DNA from: Kribbella steppae
GTDB lineage: Bacteria > Actinomycetota > Actinomycetes > Propionibacteriales > Kribbellaceae
DNA: 64,000 nt
Assembly (NCBI RefSeq): GCF_004342025.1
Contig: NZ_SLWN01000011.1
Coordinates: 1 to 64,000 of the forward strand
Direction: 5' to 3'
The notes under the pieces are model-generated. The model searched no databases, was not told the DNA's origin, and worked only from the letters and a program-made list of their open reading frames with translations. Of the stretch, positions 43,438 through 51,044 are shown piece after piece. The position numbers were made by a program, and so were the translations under genes. Every line of letters starts with the position of its first letter. Position 1 is the first letter of the stretch.

Positions 43438-44077
43438 ACAGTCCCAGCTCCGTGTTCAACCGGTCGCGCTCGCCGAGCCGCCGGCGGGCGCCCTTGGCAC
43501 TCGCCGTGGTCAGGGTCGCCAGTACGTGCAGCACGGAGGCCACCACGGTCGGCGAGTCGACGTACGACGCGCTGCCGGTCGCGACGTAGATGCACTGGTC
43601 CGCGATCTTCGCCAACGGCGCGTCCTCGAAGTCGGTGACCGCGACCAGTTCGCCGCCGGCCTCGACGAACCGGCGGGCGAGCTCGACCGTGTCGCGGCGG
43701 TACCGGCGCAGCGAGAACGCCACCATCAGGTCGCTCGACCGGACGTCGGACAGGACGTCGACGCCGCGCACCACCGTGCCGTCGATCAGCGTCACGTGGG
43801 ACAGGCCGGCGCTGAGATCGAAGGCGAGCAGCGACGCGTACGAGAACGACTTGGCCGAGCCGGCGATGAAGCGCCGGCGGGCAGCCACGATCCGGGCCGC
43901 CGCCTGGGCGATCGAGTCGTCGGCCAGGATCTGATCGAGGGCCGCCTCGATCGAGGCCCGCTCCTGCTCGACCACGCGGCGCTGCAACAGCGTCGACGAG
44001 CGTCGCTGCAGGCGGGCGTCGTACCGCTCGTGCGGACTGGCCAGCTCGCGGTTGCGGACCGTCAGGTCCTCAGACAT
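43427..44077 (-). CDS. SIS-domain protein related to RpiR regulators but lacking the HTH
   Basis: 216 residues. The sugar isomerase domain is clear: FIAGSAKSFSYASLLAFDLS, then LMVAFSLRRYRRDTVELARR and GGELVAVTDFEDAPLAKIAD. RpiR/MurR regulators normally have an N-terminal HTH of about 75 residues. Here only about 60 charged residues precede SIS, and the open frame upstream of the ATG is shadow sequence of the GNAT gene. It therefore may bind a ligand without binding DNA directly. ATG 44077 overlaps the GNAT stop by eight bases, so the genes are coupled. Confidence 0.75.
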   Translation of the reverse strand: MSEDLTVRNRELASPHERYDARLQRRSSTLLQRRVVEQERASIEAALDQILADDSIAQAAARIVAARRRFIAGSAKSFSYASLLAFDLSAGLSHVTLIDGTVVRGVDVLSDVRSSDLMVAFSLRRYRRDTVELARRFVEAGGELVAVTDFEDAPLAKIADQCIYVATGSASYVDSPTVVASVLHVLATLTTASAKGARRRLGERDRLNTELGLYVN

Positions 44078-44789
44078 CGCCCACCGTCCCGAAGAGGTAG
44101 ACCGCCGTCCCGTTCGGCAACCGGCGGCACGACTCGGCAGCCAGCCCTTTGCCGAGCAGATCGGCGAACCCCTGGCGTACCCGCTCGGCGACCTCGGTCG
44201 TGACGGCGGTGGGATCGGACGGCAGAGCCAGCCACGGACGGTCACCTGCGCCACCGAGGACTCCCCAGTCCGCCTCGGACAGGTCCAGCTCGACGTCCTC
44301 GTGCTCCGGCGGCTCGGCACGCAGGTCCCATTCGACAATCAGCCGGTCGCCGCCCGGTCCGTACATGTCCGGCGCGTACCACCGGCCGCGCGCGCCGAGC
44401 ACGTCGAGGTTGAAATGCCCGTTGCGGATCTGGAACGGATCGTAGGTCCAGCGCATCCGGGTCATGCCGTGACTGAGCGCCACCTCGCGCTGGGTCTGCT
44501 TGAGCAGACGCCCCAGTCCGTGACCCTGTTGATCCGCGGCGACCACGGCCGACTGCGAGTAGTGGTAATAGCCGCGCCGGTCGGTGCCGCAGAAGCCGTA
44601 CGCGAAGGCGACGAGCCGATCGTCCTCGTCCAGGACGCCGACGACCGAGCCGCCGTTGCTCACCAGAGCGCCGAGCAGCCGCGGGTTCAGGGCGTAGTCC
44701 GGGTCCTGGTAGCCGAACACCGTGCGATACAGCACGGCTGCCTCCGCGAACCGCTCCGCGGTGGTGAGCGTGACAGGACGGAACCTCAC
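44070..44789 (-). CDS. GNAT acyltransferase linked to the racemase (COG3375-like)
   Basis: 239 residues from a GTG at 44789 with GAGGGG six bases upstream. The acyl-CoA loop is VAADQQGHGLGRLLKQTQRE near residue 95, and MRWTYDPFQIRNGHFNLDVL just after it is a distinctive motif of the predicted-acetyltransferase group often found beside NSAR/OSBS genes. In Geobacillus such a GNAT succinylates D-amino acids so that the racemase and an L-specific desuccinylase can convert them to L-amino acids. That role is inferred here. It is first in the operon, divergent from the M20 gene with a 106-base gap. Confidence 0.8.
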   Translation of the reverse strand: MRFRPVTLTTAERFAEAAVLYRTVFGYQDPDYALNPRLLGALVSNGGSVVGVLDEDDRLVAFAYGFCGTDRRGYYHYSQSAVVAADQQGHGLGRLLKQTQREVALSHGMTRMRWTYDPFQIRNGHFNLDVLGARGRWYAPDMYGPGGDRLIVEWDLRAEPPEHEDVELDLSEADWGVLGGAGDRPWLALPSDPTAVTTEVAERVRQGFADLLGKGLAAESCRRLPNGTAVYLFGTVGDV

Positions 44790-44895
44790 GGCAAACCCCT
44801 CAAAGATACGTAACGGATCTTGATGCTGTGTCGAGTAAATCCCTCGTGGACAGAGGCAGTCAATCGACGACCAGATGATGATACGTTGACTATCC

Positions 44896-45993
44896 ATGAG
44901 AATGATCGATCGGCTGCGTGAATACGTCGAGGACGAGACCCCGACGGGTGCGGTGGACGCGCTGAACGCCTTCGCCGACCGCCTCCTCAGCCGGTACGGC
45001 GAGCTCGGCGGCACCGCCCGACGCGTACCGGCGCCGACCGGCGACCACGTCGTCGCCGACTTCCCCGGCCGCGGTCCACGCGCCGCCGAGGCACCACTGC
45101 TCTTCCTTGCGCACCATGACACGGTTTGGCCGATCGGCCAACTGCAGGACGCGATGCCGTGGCGCGAACAGGACGGCGTGATCCACGGCCCCGGCGTCTT
45201 CGACATGAAGGGCGGCCTCGTCGTCCTGGAGACGGCCCTCGAGCAGGTCGCCGGCCTCGACCACCGTCCGGTGCGGGTTGTTGTCGTTGCTGACGAGGAG
45301 GTCGGTTCCCCGTCAGCGCGTGAGCTCGTGACGGCCGAGTCGGCCGGCGTGGTCGCCGCGTTCGGTCTGGAGCCGCCGCATCCGAACGGCGACCTGAAGA
45401 CGTCCCGCCGCGGCAGCAGCCGGGTCCGGATCGAGGTCACCGGCCGCGAGGCGCATGCGGCCCTCGACCCCGGCACCGGCGTCTCCGCGATCGACGAACT
45501 CCTCGATCAACTGATCGCCGTTCGCGCACTGGTCTCGGAGTACGACGACGTGCTGTGCAACGTCGGCACGATCACGGGTGGCGGGCGGACGAACGTCGTA
45601 CCCGGGAATGCGTCGGCCGACCTCGGCTTCCGGTTCGTCGATCCGGAAACGGAACGGGCCGTGCTCGATGCCGTGAAAGGCCTCCAGCCGGTACGACGTG
45701 ACGCCGTACTGGAGGTGTCCGTGATGTCGAATCGGCCGGCCTGGCAACCGTCCGAGGCTGCCGACCTGCTGCTGGCCAAGGTCGCAGAGGCCGGTCGTTC
45801 TGTGGGTCACGAGGTCGGCGGTGCGGCGGCGTCAGGTGCCGCCGACACCAATCTGACCGGCTGGCTGGGCGTCCCGACCCTCGATGGTTTAGGACCGCGG
45901 GGCAAGGGCGCCCACGCTGTCCACGAGCAGGTGATCGCGGCGAGCCTGGCCGAACGGGCAGCCCTGGTCGCCGCGATCATCACCACGCTCTAG
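44896..45993 (+). CDS. M20-family metallohydrolase (N-acyl-amino-acid deacylase or carboxypeptidase)
   Basis: 365 residues. The two-zinc site is visible in LFLAHHDTVWPIGQ, GPGVFDMKGGLVVLETALEQ, VVVADEEVGSPSAREL and the late GAHAVHEQVIA. The lid/dimerisation domain opens with TSRRGSSRVRIEVTGREAHA. It resembles glutamate carboxypeptidase/CPG2-like and ArgE/DapE enzymes. Divergent from the GNAT-racemase operon, it is a good candidate for the L-specific N-acyl hydrolase that completes the D- to L-amino acid route. Its stop overlaps the convergent gamma-glutamyltransferase stop. Confidence 0.88.
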   Translation: MRMIDRLREYVEDETPTGAVDALNAFADRLLSRYGELGGTARRVPAPTGDHVVADFPGRGPRAAEAPLLFLAHHDTVWPIGQLQDAMPWREQDGVIHGPGVFDMKGGLVVLETALEQVAGLDHRPVRVVVVADEEVGSPSARELVTAESAGVVAAFGLEPPHPNGDLKTSRRGSSRVRIEVTGREAHAALDPGTGVSAIDELLDQLIAVRALVSEYDDVLCNVGTITGGGRTNVVPGNASADLGFRFVDPETERAVLDAVKGLQPVRRDAVLEVSVMSNRPAWQPSEAADLLLAKVAEAGRSVGHEVGGAAASGAADTNLTGWLGVPTLDGLGPRGKGAHAVHEQVIAASLAERAALVAAIITTL

Positions 45994-47813
45994 CGCGGGT
46001 AGACCTGCTTCACAGTTCCTGCGGATCCACCGCCTCGACGCGTCGGCTCGGCCGCTGCCAGGATCGCTCCGCCGGGCAGGAACTCCAGGGCCGCGACCGC
46101 ACCGATCTCGGCGGCCGAAGTGCCTGGCGCGCCCGCTGCAACGAAGGTATGTCCCAGCACCGTCAGCTCGGCTGCGGCCGGCGTATCGATGAAAGCCTGC
46201 TCGGCCGTCACGGCCGGCGTGTTGCGCTGGGAGGCGCGCGGCGCGGCAACTGCCTCAGGCAGGGTCATGCCGCGGTCGAGCCGGTTCGTCAGCGTCTGCA
46301 GGACGGTGGTGATGATGGTCGAGCCACCCGGCGAACCGAGGGCCAGGAACGGCTTGCCGCCGCGCAGCACGATCGTCGGCGACATCGACGACCGCGGCCG
46401 CTTGCCCGCCTCGATCCGGTTCGGGTCGTTGGGGTTGGGAGCCGCGGTGAAGTCGGTCAGCTCGTTGTTCAGCAGGAAGCCACGGCCGGGGACCGTGATG
46501 CCGCTGCCGCCGGTCTGCTCGATCGTCAGTGTGTAGGACACGACGTTGCCCCACTTGTCCGCCGCGACCAGGTGCGTCGTCGACAGACCCTCGCTGTCCG
46601 GCCGCTCGGCGGTCGCTACGCCCGGCGGACAAGCTGAGTACGACCCGTCCGGCGAGCCCGCCAGCACCGGTTTGGTCAGAACCGTGGTGGGCTTGATCAG
46701 GCAGGAGCGCTCGGCGCCGAAGCCGGGCGACAGCAGTTCCTTCGTCGGGACATTCACGAACGCCGGGTCCCCGACGTACGCACCGCGATCGGCGAAGGCC
46801 AGGGCCGACGCCTCGAGGTAGGTGTGCAGTGCCTGCGGAGTCGTCATCTGCCCGATGTGCTGCGGCGTGAGGATGTTCAGCGCCTCCCCGACCGTGGTCC
46901 CACCCGACGACGACGGCGCCATGCCGTAGACGTCCAGACCGTCGTACCGGACCTTGGTCGGATCCCGCTTGATCACCTTGTACTTCGCCAGATCGCTGGT
47001 GGTGAGGAGACCGGGGAACACCGGCAGCACGGCGTTCGCCGTCTTGGGCGGGTTCTGCGCCGTCGCCGCCATCTCCGCCGCGAGCGGTCCGTCGTAGAAC
47101 ACCGACGGGCCCTTCTTCCCGATCAGTTGGTAGGTATCGGCGAGCTCAGGGTTCTTGAACACCGAGCCGACCAGCGGCGCGTCGCCATTGGGCAGGAACA
47201 GCTTGGCGGTCGGCACGATCTGGGCGAACCGGGCCTTGTTGTCGAGCGTCTGAAGTCGGAAGGTCTGGTCGACCACGAACCCACGATCAGCCAGCTCCGC
47301 GGCCGGCTTGAGGGCCTTCCCGAGTGACAGCGAACCCCACCGCCGCAGCGCAGAGTCCCACGTCGCCAGCGTTCCCGGTACGCCGACCGACAGCCCGGAC
47401 GTCACCAACTGCGCGAAGGGATAGGGCTGGCCGGTCGCAGGGTCGACGAACGAGTCGATCCGCATCCCCGCGGGCGCGGTCTCGCGACCGTCGAGCGTGG
47501 ACACCTTGCGCTTCTTGGCGTCGTAGTAGACGAAGTACCCGCCGCCACCGATCCCCGCGGAGTACGGCTCGGTCACCCCGAGCGCGGCCGCGGTGGCCAC
47601 CGCGGCGTCGACCGCGTTGCCGCCACGTCGCAGGACGTCCAAACCGACCTTCGTCGCCTCCGGGTCGACCGAGGAGACGGCGCCGCCGAACCCGATCGAG
47701 GTCGAAGTCTTGACCGGCGGCTGTGATGGATGCGCGGCCGCCGTACTCGCCGTCAGGGCGGACAGGACAAGCGCACCAGCAGACAGGGATGCGACCAGCT
47801 TCTTCGGTGTCAC
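45990..47813 (-). CDS. ggt: Gamma-glutamyltransferase (exported)
   Basis: 607 residues from a GTG at 47813 with GGGAGT upstream. Signal peptide KKLVASLSAGALVLSALTAS to TAAAHP. The large-subunit domain begins GGAVSSVDPEATKVGLDVLR. The autoprocessing/catalytic Thr is in EGLSTTHLVAADKWGNVVSY (near residue 413), and the glycine-rich TGGSGITVPGRGFLLNNELT and RPRSSMSPTIVLRGGKPFL follow. The enzyme cleaves gamma-glutamyl bonds of glutathione-like thiols and peptides outside the membrane. Beside the D-amino acid genes it could supply glutamyl compounds for salvage. Confidence 0.93.
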   Translation of the reverse strand: MTPKKLVASLSAGALVLSALTASTAAAHPSQPPVKTSTSIGFGGAVSSVDPEATKVGLDVLRRGGNAVDAAVATAAALGVTEPYSAGIGGGGYFVYYDAKKRKVSTLDGRETAPAGMRIDSFVDPATGQPYPFAQLVTSGLSVGVPGTLATWDSALRRWGSLSLGKALKPAAELADRGFVVDQTFRLQTLDNKARFAQIVPTAKLFLPNGDAPLVGSVFKNPELADTYQLIGKKGPSVFYDGPLAAEMAATAQNPPKTANAVLPVFPGLLTTSDLAKYKVIKRDPTKVRYDGLDVYGMAPSSSGGTTVGEALNILTPQHIGQMTTPQALHTYLEASALAFADRGAYVGDPAFVNVPTKELLSPGFGAERSCLIKPTTVLTKPVLAGSPDGSYSACPPGVATAERPDSEGLSTTHLVAADKWGNVVSYTLTIEQTGGSGITVPGRGFLLNNELTDFTAAPNPNDPNRIEAGKRPRSSMSPTIVLRGGKPFLALGSPGGSTIITTVLQTLTNRLDRGMTLPEAVAAPRASQRNTPAVTAEQAFIDTPAAAELTVLGHTFVAAGAPGTSAAEIGAVAALEFLPGGAILAAAEPTRRGGGSAGTVKQVYPR

Positions 47814-47906
47814 CGGATACTCCCGCGGGCGTCGACGTACAGGGACTAGGTGGTGTCTATGCCCTTGCCTATCCCGAAGTCGGCCGTTATGCCAGTTCTG
47901 GCGCGG

Positions 47907-48623
47907 CTAGTTGACGGTGCAGGACGCCATGAAGCGCTGCAGAAGTCCGTCGTTCCAGTCCAGGGTGCCGGCCGGGAGCTCGACCAGGAGCCACTGGTCC
48001 TCGAGCTTCACCTGACCTGCGAGGCGGCCGTTCAACGTGCCGATGTGGAACGCCTTGCCGCCCGCGTCGGTGACCCGGACCGCCCGCAGGCTCTTCGCTG
48101 CCGGCGCCGCCTGCAGCACCACCTTGGTGGCCACGTCCGCCGTCCGCACCGTCGGTCTGGACAGCACCACGCGGTCCTCGGCGATCGGGGTCTCCGCGGT
48201 CCAGCCCTTCGGGGTGAGTGAGCAGCCGATAGTGTTCCACGGCTGCCGGTTCGACACCAGCTCGACCAGCATGCCGGCGTAGGTCGAGGTCGGCTCGCTG
48301 CCCTCGGCGATCATCGGCGTCGGCACCGCGGACTCGGCCGTGGTCGGCACCGCAGACTCGGCCGTGGTCGTCGCCGCGGTCTTCTCACCCTCGCCGGACG
48401 CGACCTCGCTGCTGCCGTTGTTCCACCACTTCACCTGGTCGCCGATCGCGAGTACGGCGGCCGACACCGCGGCGACGCACAGCACACCGGTCACCCGGCG
48501 GCGCCGCTTGATCCGGCGCAGGGCACGCCGGCCGCGGGCGACATCCGCGTCGATGTCCGCAGCCGGGAGTCCGTCGGCCGCCTGGTCGGCGAACCCCTCC
48601 AGCAGCTTCCTAACCTCGTCCAC
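47907..48623 (-). CDS. Single-pass membrane protein paired with the sigma factor, possible anti-sigma factor
   Basis: 238 residues. A cytoplasmic N-terminus of about 42 residues (DADVARGRRALRRIKRRRR) leads into one membrane helix (VTGVLCVAAVSAAVLAIGD), then an extracytoplasmic region with a Thr/Ser/Ala-rich spacer containing a tandem TAESAVPT repeat and a C-terminal domain with two cysteines. It begins two bases after the sigma gene stop, so the two are co-translated. The topology fits an anti-sigma factor, but no zinc motif (HxxxCxxC) is visible, so it may be a different sensor or an effector. Confidence 0.7.
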   Translation of the reverse strand: MDEVRKLLEGFADQAADGLPAADIDADVARGRRALRRIKRRRRVTGVLCVAAVSAAVLAIGDQVKWWNNGSSEVASGEGEKTAATTTAESAVPTTAESAVPTPMIAEGSEPTSTYAGMLVELVSNRQPWNTIGCSLTPKGWTAETPIAEDRVVLSRPTVRTADVATKVVLQAAPAAKSLRAVRVTDAGGKAFHIGTLNGRLAGQVKLEDQWLLVELPAGTLDWNDGLLQRFMASCTVN

Positions 48624-48625
48624 TT

Positions 48626-49141
48626 CTAGCTACTCCCCGTCGCAGGATCCGCTTCCTCGCTCATCAGATCCTTCAGTCGTTTCAAGGCCTTGGCGGTCTG
48701 GCTCTTCACGGTGCCCTCGGTGCACTCCAGGATCCGCGCGCAACTGGCCACGTCGAGATCCTGGAAGTACCGCAGGACGAGTACGGCGCGCTGCCGCGGC
48801 GCGAGCTCCAGCAGGGCCCGCCGGACCGCGAGGGTGTCGACCGGGTCCACCTCGTCGGTGAGCCTCGGCTCAAGCGTCTCCGCGGTCACCACCTCCGGAT
48901 GGCGGCCGGCCCGGCGGCGCTCGTCCAGGAACGCGTTGACCAGGATGCGGTGCGCATACGGCCCGGCGCCCTCGTGGCGGATCCGGTGCCAGTGCACGTA
49001 CACCCGGGTGCAGGCGATCTGAACCAGGTCCTCCGCGGTGTGCGCGTCACCCGCGGTGAGCAGCAGTGCCGTCCTCATCAGTCGGGTTCGGTCCGCGAGC
49101 AGGTACTCGCGGAACTCGGCCTCACGGTCACCCCCTCGCAT
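48626..49141 (-). CDS. SigE-family (ECF-like) RNA polymerase sigma factor
   Basis: 171 residues. Region 2 is LLADRTRLMRTALLLTAGDAHTAEDLVQ followed by RVYVHWHRIRHEGAGPYAHRI. Region 4 is ELAPRQRAVLVLRYFQDLDV, then ILECTEGTVKSQTAKALKRL with the helix-turn-helix. It matches the actinobacterial SigE/ECF41-independent group often annotated as the SACE_1649 family. The ATG lies inside the end of miaA (14-base overlap in another frame), so its translation is coupled to miaA. The gene for a membrane partner follows. Confidence 0.9.
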   Translation of the reverse strand: MRGGDREAEFREYLLADRTRLMRTALLLTAGDAHTAEDLVQIACTRVYVHWHRIRHEGAGPYAHRILVNAFLDERRRAGRHPEVVTAETLEPRLTDEVDPVDTLAVRRALLELAPRQRAVLVLRYFQDLDVASCARILECTEGTVKSQTAKALKRLKDLMSEEADPATGSS

Positions 49142-50111
49142 CGACGGCCCCCAGGCCTACGCCTTCTTCCACCCCGACTACGCCACCGATCCCCCGTCGG
49201 TTGCCTTCGGCTATCACTGAAAGTGCCTTCTCCACCAGATCGGGGTCGTCGTACTGCAGCCAAGTGATGCGTTGGTCCTTACGGAACCACGAGTCCTGCC
49301 GCCGAGCGAAGCGGCGGGTGGACTGCGCGGTCCGCTCCCGCGCCTCCTGCTCACTGATCTCACCGTCGAGCAACGCGATCACCTGCGAGTAGCCGAGGGC
49401 ACGGTTGGCCGTCTTCCCCTCAAGCAAACCCTTGTTCAGCAGATCTCGCACCTCGGCGACGAAACCCGCGTCGAACATCCGGTCCACCCGGCGGCCGATC
49501 CGCTCGTCCAGCTCCGGCCGCGGTACGTCGAGACCGATCTGCACCGCACCCGGGTAGACGTAGTGATGCTCGGGCAGGGTCGCGACATACGGACCACCGG
49601 TGATCTCGATGACCTCCAGCGCCCGGACGATCCGCCGCCCGTTGCTCGGCAGGATCTGCGCGGCCGCGGCCGGATCAACCTCGGCCAGCTTCTGGTGCAA
49701 GGCCCCGGACCCGATCTCCTCGAGTTCGTTCTCGAGCCGCTCCCGGACTTTCGCGTCGGTGCCGGGAAAGACGAAGTCGTCGAGGATGGCCCGGACGTAC
49801 AGCGCCGAACCGCCGGCAAGGACCGGGACCACCTGACGGCCGATGCAGTCGTCGATCGCTGCTCTGGCCAACTGCTGGAACTCGGCCACGGTCGCCGTCT
49901 CGGTCACGTCGAGGATGTCGAGCAGGTGATGCGGTACGCCGTGGCGTTCAGCCGTGCCGATCTTCGCCGTACCGATGTCCATGCCGCGGTAGACCTGCAT
50001 CGCGTCGGCGTTGACCACTTCGCCGTTCAGGCGCTTGCACAGGGCAACGGACAGGTCGGATTTGCCGGCCGCGGTCGGGCCGACGACCGCGACGACGAGT
50101 GGTTCGGCCAT
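49128..50111 (-). CDS. miaA: tRNA dimethylallyltransferase MiaA
   Basis: 327 residues from ATG 50111. P-loop VVGPTAAGKSDLSVALCKRL, DMAPP/tRNA motifs NADAMQVYRGMDIGTAKI and VPHHLLDILDVTETATVAEF, and VPVLAGGSALYVRAILDDF. It adds the dimethylallyl group to A37 of tRNAs reading UNN codons; MiaB (at 55793-57265 here) then methylthiolates it. The C-terminal 20 residues are glycine/valine-rich and not conserved. A longer open frame to 50558 is shadow of the repeat-protein gene on the other strand. Confidence 0.96.
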   Translation of the reverse strand: MAEPLVVAVVGPTAAGKSDLSVALCKRLNGEVVNADAMQVYRGMDIGTAKIGTAERHGVPHHLLDILDVTETATVAEFQQLARAAIDDCIGRQVVPVLAGGSALYVRAILDDFVFPGTDAKVRERLENELEEIGSGALHQKLAEVDPAAAAQILPSNGRRIVRALEVIEITGGPYVATLPEHHYVYPGAVQIGLDVPRPELDERIGRRVDRMFDAGFVAEVRDLLNKGLLEGKTANRALGYSQVIALLDGEISEQEARERTAQSTRRFARRQDSWFRKDQRITWLQYDDPDLVEKALSVIAEGNRRGIGGVVGVEEGVGLGAVDARG

Positions 50112-50235
50112 CGCTCCAGTCTGGCAGGCTCCCCATGAAGTCTCGGACAAGAGGGTGGCACTGACCTTGTGGATGACCCGGGATGTTCGGTAGGAACGCT
50201 GCAGATCGCAACACTCATACGGGAGGATGAAACAA

Positions 50236-50475
50236 GTGACGAATCCGTTCGAGGAAGGCTCCGACGCGGCCAAGGACGCTGTCGGCCTGGGGCAGGACGA
50301 GGACATCGCGGCCGTGAAGCGCAGTGGTGGGGACGTCGAGCGCAGCGGTGGGGATGTGGAGTCCGGCGGTGACGTGGAGTCCGGCGGGGATGTCGAGTCC
50401 GGTGGAGATGTGGAGTCGGGTGGCGACATCGAGTCCGGTGGGGACGTAGAGTCCGAGCCAGGGTCGGGCGTCTGA
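50236..50475 (+). CDS. Small acidic protein of SGGDVE hexapeptide repeats
   Basis: 79 residues from a GTG at 50236 with GGGAGG nine bases upstream; an ATG at 50227 directly abuts that site and is less likely. The first 28 residues (TNPFEEGSDAAKDAVGLGQD) are unique. The remainder is two RSGGDVE units, then five SGGDVE or SGGDIE units, then EPGSGV. Strongly acidic, no cysteine, no aromatic residue after the N-terminus, no signal peptide. Probably unfolded or calcium-binding-like. No known family is recognised. It is followed 107 bases later by the small antitoxin-like gene. Confidence 0.65.
   Translation: MTNPFEEGSDAAKDAVGLGQDEDIAAVKRSGGDVERSGGDVESGGDVESGGDVESGGDVESGGDIESGGDVESEPGSGV
50320..50451 (+). 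repeat. Coding tandem repeat, 2 x 21 and 5 x 18 bases
   Basis: Seven in-frame units encode (R)SGGDVE. Third codon positions vary freely (GGT/GGG/GGA/GGC, GAC/GAT, GTC/GTG/GTA) while the peptide is almost unchanged (one Val to Ile). This means the array is old enough to have drifted and is held at protein level. Confidence 0.85.
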
Positions 50476-50582
50476 GCCCGTCCTATGGCACGGCGGGGAT
50501 CCCACAGTTTCGGCGTACCAGGTGCGAAGATCACCGTTAGCTGTCTGTAAGCACTCAACTACGCAGGAATGGGAGCCCCGAG

Positions 50583-50828
50583 ATGGGCATCTTCGACAAG
50601 TTCAAGGGCAAGGCCGAGGACCTGAAGGGCAAGGCCGGCGACCTGGTCGACCAGCACGGCGACAAGGTTGGCGAGGGTCTGGACAAGGCCGGTGACTTCG
50701 TCGACGAGAAGACGGGCGGCAAGTACGGCGACAAGATCGACCAGGGTGTCGACAAGGCCAAGCAGGGCCTGGACGGCCTCGACGGCCAGAACGACGACAT
50801 CCCGGACAACCCGAACCGCCCCGCCTGA
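50583..50828 (+). CDS. MT0933-type antitoxin protein
   Basis: 81 residues, very lysine- and aspartate-rich: MGIFDKFKGKAEDLKGKAGD, then DEKTGGKYGDKIDQGVDKAK. This is the pattern of the MT0933 (Rv0909)-like antitoxin family, a small helical protein. In M. tuberculosis the toxin partner is an SRPBCC-fold protein encoded just downstream; here no such gene follows, since a strong terminator and then a minus-strand GNAT gene come next. So it is either an orphan or has a different role. GGGAG lies upstream of the ATG. Confidence 0.8.
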   Translation: MGIFDKFKGKAEDLKGKAGDLVDQHGDKVGEGLDKAGDFVDEKTGGKYGDKIDQGVDKAKQGLDGLDGQNDDIPDNPNRPA

Positions 50829-50837
50829 GCACCACAC

Positions 50838-50873
50838 CTGAAGGGCCGCGAGCACCAGCTCGCGGCCCTTCAG
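50838..50873 (+). terminator. Strong terminator after the antitoxin-like gene
   Basis: A perfect 15-bp inverted repeat CTGAAGGGCCGCGAG / CTCGCGGCCCTTCAG (50838-50852 and 50859-50873) with a 6-base loop, starting 9 bases after the stop codon. Confidence 0.8.
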
Positions 50874-50876
50874 CAT

Positions 50877-51020
50877 GTTCCGGCAGCCCGCAGCCTGGTC
50901 GAAGAGACCTACGACCTGGTTGACGTTCACCTGCCCGAAGTGGACCTCGAACGACTGCGCAGCCTGTTCCGATCCGAGCGCCGGCCTCCGGACACGCTGC
51001 CCGCGACCACCAGCCTCTAG
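50877..51020 (+). pseudogene. Possible remnant of a coding sequence
   Basis: After the terminator one plus-strand frame, the same frame as the antitoxin-like gene, reads AARSLVEETYDLVDVHLPEV, then DLERLRSLFRSERRPPDTL to a TAG at 51018. Third-position GC is about 79 per cent and the residue mix looks like a real helical C-terminus, but there is no start codon or ribosome-binding site. It may be the tail of a lost gene, for example a deleted toxin or regulator. Chance is a real alternative. Confidence 0.3.
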
Positions 51021-51044
51021 CCCACGAATCACCCGTACGGCGGT

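Noticed and set aside
50215..50505. A 96-codon minus-strand open frame over the SGGDVE repeats
   Set aside because: The repeat makes every frame open; the plus strand has the ribosome-binding site and the synonymous-change pattern.
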